DNA of 8,900 nucleotides. Origin: Flavobacteriales bacterium UBA4422 (lineage in GTDB: Bacteria; Bacteroidota; Bacteroidia; Flavobacteriales_G; Salibacteraceae). The position numbers and the translations under genes are program-made. The stretch lies in the NCBI GenBank assembly GCA_002389645.1, contig DGQE01000041.1, positions 1 through 8,900 on the forward strand, written 5' to 3'. Positions 1 to 5,446 of this stretch are shown in pieces (the stretch's first letter is position 1; each line of letters begins with the position of its first letter). The notes beneath the pieces are model-generated. The model had not been told where the DNA came from and did not search any database. It worked only from the letters and a program-made list of their open reading frames with translations.

Positions 1-228
1 TTTGGGTTCATGATTGGCATAAGTGCCAAACTTATAAACGGCAATGTTCATGTTGATTACCCAAAGCTCATGTCCGATAAATTGACAGAATGCTTCATTG
101 ATGCTTGCTTGACCTTCTCTGATGCTTTTTATCTCTGTTCCTTTAAGCATAATGCCAGCTACAACGTCTTCGAGAAGTTCAAACTCAAATTTGGCTTTTC
201 TATTCTTTATGTAGATGTCTTGTTTCAT
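1..228 (-). CDS. smpB: SsrA-binding protein SmpB, N-terminal half (runs off the left edge)
   Basis: SmpB binds tmRNA and delivers it to ribosomes stalled on broken mRNAs (trans-translation). The first 76 codons are visible; the family is usually about 150 residues, so roughly half is missing beyond position 1. Seen in the translation: an NRKAKFEFELLED stretch near residues 9-21, then GIMLKGTEIKSIREG (about residues 25-39) and a terminal NHEPK, all hallmark positions of the SmpB OB-fold core. The ATG at 228-226 is the only reasonable start: an in-frame stop lies a short way upstream and no other ATG intervenes. A GGAG lies almost directly against the ATG, too close for a classical ribosome site. 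The gene lies downstream of tRNA-Lys on the same strand but behind two hairpins, so it probably has its own promoter in 229-354, where I see no clear consensus. A 105-codon plus-strand open frame over this gene is only its shadow. Confidence 0.94.
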   Translation of the reverse strand, partial: MKQDIYIKNRKAKFEFELLEDVVAGIMLKGTEIKSIREGQASINEAFCQFIGHELWVINMNIAVYKFGTYANHEPK

Positions 229-354
229 GCTCCATGCAAAGCTGATAAAATTTTAGCTCGTTTGTTTCTGACTTTAATAAATGAAAGCCTCCCAACGAAA
301 AATGTCTTTTATGCGTCTATGGTTTAGGTTATTTATCTTAAGGTATGGTTAGTT

Positions 355-396
355 AAAACTCAAGCCCCGTTTTTCGAAGCGGGGCTTGAGTTTTTT
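355..396. terminator. Bidirectional-looking GC-rich terminator hairpin
   Basis: CTCAAGCCCCG at 359-369 is perfectly complementary to CGGGGCTTGAG at 380-390. Pairing can continue inward (370-372 with 377-379) to leave a TTCG loop, and outward as AAAA (355-358) with TTTT (391-394). The plus strand is followed by six T (391-396) and the minus strand by four T (358-355). It lies between tRNA-Lys and smpB, so on the minus strand it is a second, backup terminator behind the tRNA. On the plus strand it would stop any transcript coming through antisense to smpB. Confidence 0.75.
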
Positions 397-398
397 AC

Positions 399-429
399 AA
401 AAAAAAACCTCTTCGCAATTGAAGAGGTT
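399..429 (-). terminator. Intrinsic terminator of tRNA-Lys
   Basis: Read on the minus strand, AACCTCTTC (429-421) and GAAGAGGTT (414-406) form a perfect 9-bp stem with a 6-nt loop, followed at once by nine T (407-399). It begins 5 nt after the tRNA discriminator base, the expected place for a tRNA terminator. Confidence 0.88.
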
Positions 430-433
430 AATG

Positions 434-506
434 TGACCCGGCTGGGGCTCGAACCCAGGACCCTATCATTAAAAGTGATATGCTCTACCAGCTGAGCTAC
501 CGAGTC
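434..506 (-). tRNA. tRNA-Lys (anticodon UUU)
   Basis: A full 73-nt cloverleaf can be folded by hand on the minus strand. The acceptor stem is GACTCGG with CCGGGTC (two wobble-tolerant positions), followed by TA, D arm GCTC/GAGC, and anticodon stem TATCA/TGATA enclosing loop CTTTTAA with anticodon TTT at plus-strand 473-471. The variable loop is GGGTC and the T arm is CTGGG-TTCGAGC-CCCAG. The discriminator base is A (434). The 3' CCA is not encoded (the next bases are CAT), so it must be added by tRNA nucleotidyltransferase. It has a close upstream promoter and an immediate intrinsic terminator, and so appears to be a single-gene transcription unit. Confidence 0.98.
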
Positions 507-522
507 CCTTTTTTGAAGGGGT

Positions 523-554
523 GCAAATATAGAAGCATCTTTTACGAAATCAAA
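523..554 (-). promoter_or_regulatory. Bacteroidota-type promoter of tRNA-Lys
   Basis: On the minus strand TTTG (554-551) is followed after exactly 19 nt by TATATTTGC (531-523), matching the known Bacteroidota primary sigma consensus of a -33 TTTG and a -7 TAnnTTTG. The -7 box ends 17 nt upstream of the mature tRNA 5' end, giving a predicted leader of roughly 10 nt. This is the clearest promoter in the window and supports the phylum assignment. Confidence 0.82.
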
Positions 555-584
555 TGGTTTTCTAATTATTTGCAGAATCTCATT

Positions 585-2081
585 TTATCTTGGATTATTC
601 CAATATTCTAATGCTCTGCTACCCACTGAATTCATTTGGATTCCGTTTAAATTATTGTAGTCAATAACTTGACCTGAATTTGAGAGTGGCTCGTCATTTC
701 CGGAAGGCAAAACTGACGGAGTTGATAATTGTAAATACCATGAATAATCCACCTGCTCACCAGGAACATTAGAATGAAGAAGAACGTAATCGTTGGTGAC
801 AAGACTGCGGTCGTAAAACACAAATTTCGCATTGGACTTACTAGGCAATTTGTAGTAATGCCAAATTTCATAAGGAGATGCATTTGGCTCTCTGCTTTGA
901 ATTACGCGCGTATCGGGTTTACCGTATTTCAGAAACACACGCCCTCGATCTGTTCTGCAAGCATGTCTTCGATTATTACCTAGATCAAACTCTTCTTCAA
1001 CATAAGCTATTCGTTCCTCATACCTCTCCCATGAATAGGCTGGGTTTACGCTGTTCCTTTCTCTCCAGAAAGTATAGATAAACCTCCTAAGTTCAGTTGT
1101 GTCTGCTTTATCCCAGTTTTCTTCAATGTAATTCTCTTCGTAGATACTCGCAGCATATTTCATACAGTAGGTGATGTTTGTTAGAGAATCCTCACTTCTA
1201 ATTTTTCCGACAAAGGTCGAATTGATCTGAAAATCATCGAGAGAGTCGGAAGCAGGGACAAAGCTATGTCTCTGCAACAAGCTTGACTTAGAGGCGATCA
1301 CAACATTGTTTCTATCCCTGGCTTCCAATTTGACCAGGAAGTTTCCCGTACTTAGACTTTCAATATTCCATTTGTGGGCAATAGGCTGTGCTGAATTGCC
1401 TTTAAATCTTTTCAATATTCGATACTCTGTAAGTGCTTGATCTGTTTTTGGATCGACAATATCCAGCGTTACAATGAAATCTTCGCTGCCTCCAAGGGAT
1501 ATTTCAGATTGATATAATTCAGTGTAAATGGATGCAGTTTTCACGCTCGGACCATGATAGCCTGAAATTCTGGGAATCATATCGAATTCCCCTCTTGAAT
1601 AGGGAGACTTCTTTCCGTTGTTAGGATATATCGTGTCGAGGTAGAGAATGTTACTGAAAAAGGCGGATTCCGGAGGAGATTCCACCCGGATGTTTTGAAT
1701 GATTGTGCCGCTGTCTTTGGGGTTGTTGATGTCTCTCAGTTTTATCGATAGCTTATAATCATTTGCAGCTAAAGGAAATCGCTGTACGTCTAAAAAGTCT
1801 ACAATAGCGCTTACCGAGTCCGAGACAAATGGACTTTTTACGATGTTTTTTGAAAAGTCAGCTATTGCTCCATTCTTTTCAAAAATGTAAGTGAGTTCAA
1901 CTCTCGCTTGATAACCTTCTGCCGCATTCCTGAATGTCAATGAGGATGAATTAAAGAGCATATGGGTTTCTACATAAGCACCGCCTTCTGGAGTGTGAAA
2001 AACAATATGGTTGAAATATGCATCAATGCATAATCCCCTTAGAGCGATAGCGATTAAAACCAGGGTAAAGAAATGCTTCAT
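585..2081 (-). CDS. GWxTD-domain secreted protein of unknown function
   Basis: A 498-residue exported protein. Residues 1-21 look like a Sec signal peptide (MKHFF, a hydrophobic run, then small residues), probably cleaved near Ala21 before YFNHIVF. There is no lipobox around Cys18, so it is not an obvious lipoprotein. Residues about 22-300 look beta-rich, as in other GWxTD proteins. Residues about 315-450 match the GWxTD domain: a YIEENWDKAD region, FWRERN (338-343), YEERIAYVEEEF (354-365), TDRGRVFLKYGKPD (377-390), an E-W-Y pattern near 405-410 and FVFYDR (420-425). The name-giving Gly-Trp pair is Ala374-Cys375 here. The family is widespread in Bacteroidota but its role is not established, so no function is assigned. 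It lies 87 nt downstream of ridA on the same strand and may be expressed from its own -7 box or by read-through. No terminator is evident before the tRNA promoter. Confidence 0.88.
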   Translation of the reverse strand: MKHFFTLVLIAIALRGLCIDAYFNHIVFHTPEGGAYVETHMLFNSSSLTFRNAAEGYQARVELTYIFEKNGAIADFSKNIVKSPFVSDSVSAIVDFLDVQRFPLAANDYKLSIKLRDINNPKDSGTIIQNIRVESPPESAFFSNILYLDTIYPNNGKKSPYSRGEFDMIPRISGYHGPSVKTASIYTELYQSEISLGGSEDFIVTLDIVDPKTDQALTEYRILKRFKGNSAQPIAHKWNIESLSTGNFLVKLEARDRNNVVIASKSSLLQRHSFVPASDSLDDFQINSTFVGKIRSEDSLTNITYCMKYAASIYEENYIEENWDKADTTELRRFIYTFWRERNSVNPAYSWERYEERIAYVEEEFDLGNNRRHACRTDRGRVFLKYGKPDTRVIQSREPNASPYEIWHYYKLPSKSNAKFVFYDRSLVTNDYVLLHSNVPGEQVDYSWYLQLSTPSVLPSGNDEPLSNSGQVIDYNNLNGIQMNSVGSRALEYWNNPR

Positions 2082-2095
2082 AGAATTACTTTTTT

Positions 2096-2103
2096 CAAAT
2101 CTA
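2096..2103 (-). promoter_or_regulatory. Candidate -7 box for the GWxTD gene
   Basis: TAGATTTG on the minus strand fits TAnnTTTG and ends 14 nt upstream of the ATG, which would give a very short leader. The -33 element is poor: a TTG at 2122-2120 is only 16 nt upstream of the box. This is suggestive rather than firm. Confidence 0.42.
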
Positions 2104-2113
2104 CAACGTGGTG

Positions 2114-2148
2114 CTCAATCAATCGAAGATGATTGAGGCAATGGCCTC
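2114..2148. repeat. Two overlapping, mutually exclusive inverted repeats between ridA and the GWxTD gene
   Basis: CTCAATCA (2114-2121) and TGATTGAG (2130-2137) form a perfect 8-bp dyad with an 8-nt loop. GAGGC (2135-2139) can instead pair with GCCTC (2144-2148) around a 4-nt loop. The two stems share 2135-2137 and cannot form fully together. Neither is followed by a T tract on the minus strand, so a simple terminator for ridA is not supported. Confidence 0.4.
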
Positions 2149-2168
2149 TTAGATGGTGTGAATGGGGA

Positions 2169-2546
2169 TTAGAGTGCGGCAATACAGCTGATTTCAACAT
2201 TTACATTCTTCGGAAGCGTTTTGACTGCAACGGTTTCTCTTGCTGGAGGATTGGTGGTGAAGTATTTGCCATATATTTCATTCACTTCGCTGAAATTCTT
2301 CATGTCACTTAAGAAAATCGAGCATTTTAGAACGTTTTCGTATGTCATATTTGCTGCCTTTAATACTTCTCCCAAGTTTTTCATCACAAGCTCCGTTTCA
2401 GCGCTGATAGTGCTTAGATTCAATTCACCACTTATTGGGTCAAGAGCAATTTGACCACTGACATAAAGTGTATTCCCTTTTTGAACAGCTTGGGAGTAAG
2501 GTCCGATGGGTGCTGGGGCTTTTTTGCTGTTGATAATCTGTTTCAT
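2169..2546 (-). CDS. ridA: RidA family reactive intermediate (enamine/imine) deaminase
   Basis: RidA proteins are small cytosolic trimers that hydrolyse reactive 2-aminoacrylate-type enamines/imines released by PLP enzymes, protecting them from damage. At 125 residues it is the usual length (E. coli RidA has 128). Motifs seen: APIGPYSQAV with Tyr17, LYVSGQIALDP (about 27-37), the PPARETVAVKTLP signature with Arg103, the residue that binds the substrate carboxylate (Arg105 in E. coli), and NVEISCIAAL at the C terminus with Glu118, matching the E. coli Glu120. All key residues of the active RidA subgroup are present. The ATG at 2546 is preceded by an AT-rich leader without a Shine-Dalgarno site. 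It is transcribed divergently from the pabA/trpG gene, with a perfect inverted repeat in the shared intergenic region. The YjgF/Rid family is diverse, but these residues favour true RidA. Confidence 0.94.
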   Translation of the reverse strand: MKQIINSKKAPAPIGPYSQAVQKGNTLYVSGQIALDPISGELNLSTISAETELVMKNLGEVLKAANMTYENVLKCSIFLSDMKNFSEVNEIYGKYFTTNPPARETVAVKTLPKNVNVEISCIAAL

Positions 2547-2590
2547 ATGAGAGTGTTGTAAGAATTAAGAAAAGAAGGGGCGATTCGTAA

Positions 2591-2614
2591 GCTTCAAATA
2601 TAGATTTTTGAAGC
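2591..2614. promoter_or_regulatory. Operator-like 8-8-8 inverted repeat between divergent ridA and pabA
   Basis: GCTTCAAA (2591-2598), an 8-nt spacer, then TTTGAAGC (2607-2614) form a perfect dyad. It covers the ridA -7 box and ends one base before the GTG start of the rightward gene. A protein bound here could block both directions. The symmetry also partly follows from each arm ending in TTTG, as facing -7 elements would. Confidence 0.5.
2595..2602 (-). promoter_or_regulatory. -7 box of the ridA promoter
   Basis: TATATTTG on the minus strand is a perfect TAnnTTTG. With a start of transcription a few bases downstream, the ridA leader would be about 40 nt. The -33 position holds only CTTTTAA (TTTT at 2624-2621, spacer 18), a weak match to TTTG. 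It lies inside the inverted repeat at 2591-2614. Confidence 0.55.
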
Positions 2615-2615
2615 C

Positions 2616-3209
2616 GTGTTAAAAGACAGCAAATTCCGCGTGTTTGTAGTGGATAACTACGATTCGTTTACTTATAATTTGGTGCATTTGGTTGAGCAAA
2701 GTTCAATAGAATGCGTTGTTAAGCGCAATGACGCGTTGAAGCTCGAAGAACTTGAGGACTTCTCGCACATCATTATTGGGCCGGGACCTGGATTGCCTGA
2801 TGAGTCAGGATTGGTTCTTGATATTATCCAACGCTACAGTTCTTCTAAAAGTATTTTGGGTATTTGCCTGGGTATGCAGGCTCTGTTGATTTCTGATGGG
2901 ATAGGGATGGTCAATCTGCAGAATGTTCAACATGGAGCTCAGGACTTGATTTCTCTTCAATCCGACTCCAAACTCTTCGCTGATATTCCACAACCCATCA
3001 AAGTCGGACGCTACCATAGTTGGGCTTTTACTTTGGATGATACATCTAAAAACTACCGTGTAATTGCTGAATCATCAGATGGGCATATAATGGCGATTGA
3101 GCATGTCTCCAAGCCTCTTTTTGGTATTCAATTTCACCCTGAAAGCATCATGACTGAACACGGTTTTAATATGATTGAGAATTGGTTGAAGAGTAAACCT
3201 TATGATTAA
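2616..3209 (+). CDS. pabA: Aminodeoxychorismate/anthranilate synthase component II (class I glutamine amidotransferase)
   Basis: Hydrolyses glutamine and channels ammonia to a chorismate-using partner (PabB for folate, TrpE for tryptophan). At 197 residues it is the standard stand-alone length. Motifs in order: DNYDSFTYNLVH (13-24), RND near 37-39, GPGPG (55-59, oxyanion region), GICLGMQAL (82-90) with nucleophile Cys84, HGA near 107-109, and FHPES (173-177) with His174 and Glu176, completing the catalytic triad. The sequence does not separate PabA from TrpG, and many bacteria use one protein for both; no pabB or trpE lies in the window. The start is uncertain: GTG at 2616 is used here, because an in-frame TAG lies at 2601, while GTG at 2640 would give a protein beginning four residues before DNYDSF, also typical of the family. 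No ribosome site supports either. It is divergent from ridA. A 64-nt gap separates it from the next glycosyltransferase, so co-transcription is possible. Confidence 0.93.
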   Translation: MLKDSKFRVFVVDNYDSFTYNLVHLVEQSSIECVVKRNDALKLEELEDFSHIIIGPGPGLPDESGLVLDIIQRYSSSKSILGICLGMQALLISDGIGMVNLQNVQHGAQDLISLQSDSKLFADIPQPIKVGRYHSWAFTLDDTSKNYRVIAESSDGHIMAIEHVSKPLFGIQFHPESIMTEHGFNMIENWLKSKPYD

Positions 3210-3221
3210 TAATAAGGTTTA
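3194..3221. repeat. AT-rich hairpin spanning the pabA stop codon
   Basis: TAAACCTTAT (3194-3203) and ATAAGGTTTA (3212-3221) are a perfect 10-bp inverted repeat. The 8-nt loop contains the TAA stop of the upstream gene. It is followed by TTAAAAAC rather than a T run, so it is at best a weak terminator and may instead protect a processed 3' end. Confidence 0.45.
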
Positions 3222-3273
3222 TTAAAAACGACTTAAATACTTGGATATTAATTTAATAAAACATTGATATTTA

Positions 3274-3957
3274 ATGATTATTGATGTTGTTATTCCTGCT
3301 TTCAATGAAGAAGATGCGATTGGTAAAGTCCTTGGGGATCTTCCTAAGAACATCGTTAGAAATATTATTGTCGTTGACAATAACTCGACCGATAATACGC
3401 GTTTGAATGCTGAAAGAGAGGGTGCGGTTGTATTGCATCAATCGATTCAAGGATATGGTGCTTCTTGTTTAAAAGGAATGGAGTTTTTGTCTCAGCAGGA
3501 AGTCAAACCAGGTATCGTTGTTTTTCTCGATGGTGACTATTCTGACTATCCAAGGGAATTACCATTGTTGACTGCGCCTATTGAGTCTGGTCATATGGAT
3601 ATGGTAATTGGTAGTCGAGTTTTAGGAGAGCGAGAGAGGTTTTCACTGACGCCACAGCAAATTATTGGGAATTGGGTAGCCGTCAAAATGCTGAAGATTT
3701 TGTATGGTTATTCATTTACTGACTTGGGGCCGTTTCGAGCTATTCGCTATGATGAGCTTTTGCGATTAGGAATGAATGACAAGAACTATGGCTGGACTGT
3801 GGAAATGCAAATTAAAGCAGCTAAAATGCGCTTGAGATGCACTGAAGTTCCTGTGAGTTACAAGATGCGAATAGGTAAATCAAAGGTTTCGGGGACACTG
3901 AAAGGTTCGCTGATGGCTGGATATAAAATAATAACAACATTGTTGAGGTATGTCTAG
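3274..3957 (+). CDS. Family 2 glycosyltransferase, polyprenyl-phosphate-sugar-synthase-like
   Basis: A GT-A fold transferase of 227 residues with no membrane segment. Motifs: DVVIPAFNEEDAIGKVL (4-20, nucleotide-sugar binding start), VVDNNSTDNT (33-42), and LDGDYSDYP (85-93) with the metal-binding Asp86/Asp88 pair. Further on are IGSR (112-115), TDLGPFRAIR (149-158), GWTVEMQIKA (173-182) and a basic RIGKSKVSGT (199-208). These last blocks resemble DPM1/dolichol-phosphate-mannose-synthase-like bacterial GT2 enzymes, which put a sugar on a lipid phosphate; the actual sugar and acceptor cannot be read from the sequence. The C-terminal TM pair of GtrB-type enzymes is missing. The gene abuts or overlaps the downstream CslA-like transferase, so the two probably serve one glycan pathway. 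The ATG follows an AT-rich leader with no clear ribosome site. No clear promoter is seen in the 64-nt gap behind pabA. Confidence 0.9.
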   Translation: MIIDVVIPAFNEEDAIGKVLGDLPKNIVRNIIVVDNNSTDNTRLNAEREGAVVLHQSIQGYGASCLKGMEFLSQQEVKPGIVVFLDGDYSDYPRELPLLTAPIESGHMDMVIGSRVLGERERFSLTPQQIIGNWVAVKMLKILYGYSFTDLGPFRAIRYDELLRLGMNDKNYGWTVEMQIKAAKMRLRCTEVPVSYKMRIGKSKVSGTLKGSLMAGYKIITTLLRYV

Positions 3958-5428
3958 TTGGGGTGATTTGATGTGGTATGATTGGCTGGTGTTGGGGTTA
4001 TATGGCATGTTTATGCTTTTCATTTTCTTCTACAGTCTTGCTCAGCTTCATTTGGTGTTTAAGTTTTTGAGAAAGAAACCGCTGGGTATAAAGAATTCTA
4101 ATGGTGACTTGCCTTTTGTTACGATTCAATTGCCCATCTACAATGAACGCTACGTGGTTGAACGACTGATAGATTCGGTTATGGCGATGGATTACCCCAA
4201 GAATCTTTTTGAAGTTCAGATTCTTGATGATAGTTGGGATGAGACGAGTGAATTGGCTCGAATTTCTGCTTTAAAATGGTTTTCTAAGGGGTTTGGTGTA
4301 GTTCACTTAAAAAGACCTCACCGGATTGGTTTCAAGGCTGGAGCGCTTTCTTATGGGCTTCATCGAGCTAAAGGGGAGTTCATCGCAATTTTTGATGCTG
4401 ATTTCATTCCTGACCCTAATTTTTTATTGGATGTCGTGCCTCATTTTGCGAATCCAAAGGTTGCTATGGTTCAAACGCGCTGGGGGCATTTGAATAGGGG
4501 CTTTAGCTTCCTTACTGAAATGCAGGCATTCGGCTTGGATGCTCATTTTACAATTGAGCAATCGGGCAGGAGTAAGGCAGGAAGTTTTATTAACTTTAAT
4601 GGAACCGCTGGGGTTTGGCGAAAGCAGGCTGTTGAGCAATCTGGTGGTTGGAGTAGTGATACGCTTACTGAAGATCTAGATTTGAGTTATCGAGCTCAGT
4701 TGAAGGGTTGGGAATTTGTATATCTGAGTGATGTTGTTTCTCCTGCGGAGTTGCCCGTATCTATGTCCGCATTGAAAACGCAGCAGTTTAGATGGACCAA
4801 AGGAGCGGCTGAGTGTGCGGTTAAAAATTTACGCAGCGTTTGGCGGTCTGATGACCTATCATTGCGTACAAAAATCCATGGGCATTTTCACTTGATGAAT
4901 TCTTCCATATTCATTTATGTTTTGTCCATTGCCTTGCTAAGTATTCCACTTCTTTTTATTAGAAATAAGGTTGGTGACGTTGCTGTATTAGATGCTCTGG
5001 GGGTGTTTTTCGCGCTGAGTATTTTGATTCTTTTTGTGTTTTATTACGTTTCATACACTGCTTTAAATCAGAAATTTAAACTAATTCAATTTGTTAAAAG
5101 GTTTATCATATTCCTTTCCATGTCCATGGGCATGAGTTTGCATAATTCTATTGCGGTGCTTGAAGGTTATGTGGGTAAGAAAACACCTTTTGTTAGGACG
5201 CCAAAATTCAGTGATCAATCTGATCAAAATTCATGGCGTAAAAACGTGTATCTGAGAAATACAAGTTTTGTTTTGCTTCTAGCTGAAGCATTTTTTTCAT
5301 TGCTTTTTGCTGCTGCGATTTTTCTTGGGGTCTATTTTAACGACTATGCGTTAATGCCGTTTCATGTAATGTTAAGCGCAGGTTTTGGTATTGTTGCCTT
5401 TTATGGCGCTAAGCACAGCGTTGACTGA
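3950..5428 (+). CDS. Membrane GT2 glycosyltransferase, CslA/cellulose-synthase-like
   Basis: A processive-type beta-glycosyltransferase of 492 residues in the inner membrane. Layout: TM helix about 12-37; cytosolic GT-A domain with IQLPIYNE (59-66), ILDDSWDET (91-99), FDADFIPDP (148-156; metal-binding DAD), LTEDLDLSYRAQLKGW (239-254; TED with the catalytic base) and QQFRW (278-282; the Q-x-x-R-W acceptor motif). About five further TM segments lie near 316-338, 346-371, 385-405, 438-461 and 467-487. Size and motifs fit the CslA/glucomannan-synthase-like group. There is no PilZ domain or BcsB-like partner, so it is not ordinary bacterial cellulose synthase; the product is unknown. The start is ambiguous. 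ATG at 3950 overlaps the upstream gene by 8 nt, but GAGG sits only 1 nt before it. ATG at 3971 (residue 8) has a GGTGAT Shine-Dalgarno-like run 3 nt upstream and would leave a 13-nt gap. It converges with menB, 9 nt between the stops. Confidence 0.9.
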   Translation: MSSWGDLMWYDWLVLGLYGMFMLFIFFYSLAQLHLVFKFLRKKPLGIKNSNGDLPFVTIQLPIYNERYVVERLIDSVMAMDYPKNLFEVQILDDSWDETSELARISALKWFSKGFGVVHLKRPHRIGFKAGALSYGLHRAKGEFIAIFDADFIPDPNFLLDVVPHFANPKVAMVQTRWGHLNRGFSFLTEMQAFGLDAHFTIEQSGRSKAGSFINFNGTAGVWRKQAVEQSGGWSSDTLTEDLDLSYRAQLKGWEFVYLSDVVSPAELPVSMSALKTQQFRWTKGAAECAVKNLRSVWRSDDLSLRTKIHGHFHLMNSSIFIYVLSIALLSIPLLFIRNKVGDVAVLDALGVFFALSILILFVFYYVSYTALNQKFKLIQFVKRFIIFLSMSMGMSLHNSIAVLEGYVGKKTPFVRTPKFSDQSDQNSWRKNVYLRNTSFVLLLAEAFFSLLFAAAIFLGVYFNDYALMPFHVMLSAGFGIVAFYGAKHSVD

Positions 5429-5446
5429 ATTCCATTTTTATGGAAT
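5429..5446. terminator. Short convergent hairpin between the CslA-like gene and menB
   Basis: ATTCCAT (5429-5435) and ATGGAAT (5440-5446) pair perfectly around a TTTT loop. The hairpin begins one base after the plus-strand TGA and includes the menB TAA. It sits exactly where two convergent genes meet, but there is no T run after it on either strand, so termination is only a possibility. Confidence 0.35.

Noticed and set aside
10..327. Plus-strand 105-codon open frame
   Set aside because: The minus strand over the same bases encodes an unmistakable SmpB N terminus (GTEIKSIR, NHEP). The plus-strand translation has no recognisable motif.
647..1081. Small open frames on both strands (647-883 minus, 774-983 and 878-1081 plus)
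   Set aside because: All lie within the GWxTD gene in other frames and show no family motifs.
585..2081. GWxTD protein as a lipoprotein
   Set aside because: The only early cysteine (Cys18) is preceded by R-G-L, which does not make a lipobox.
2221..3017. Open frames opposite ridA (2221-2454 plus) and pabA (2805-3017 minus)
   Set aside because: They are antisense shadows of well-supported genes, without own start signals or motifs.
3950..5428. Bacterial cellulose synthase BcsA
   Set aside because: It is too short, has no PilZ domain and no bcsB/bcsC/bcsZ neighbours; the CslA-like group fits better.
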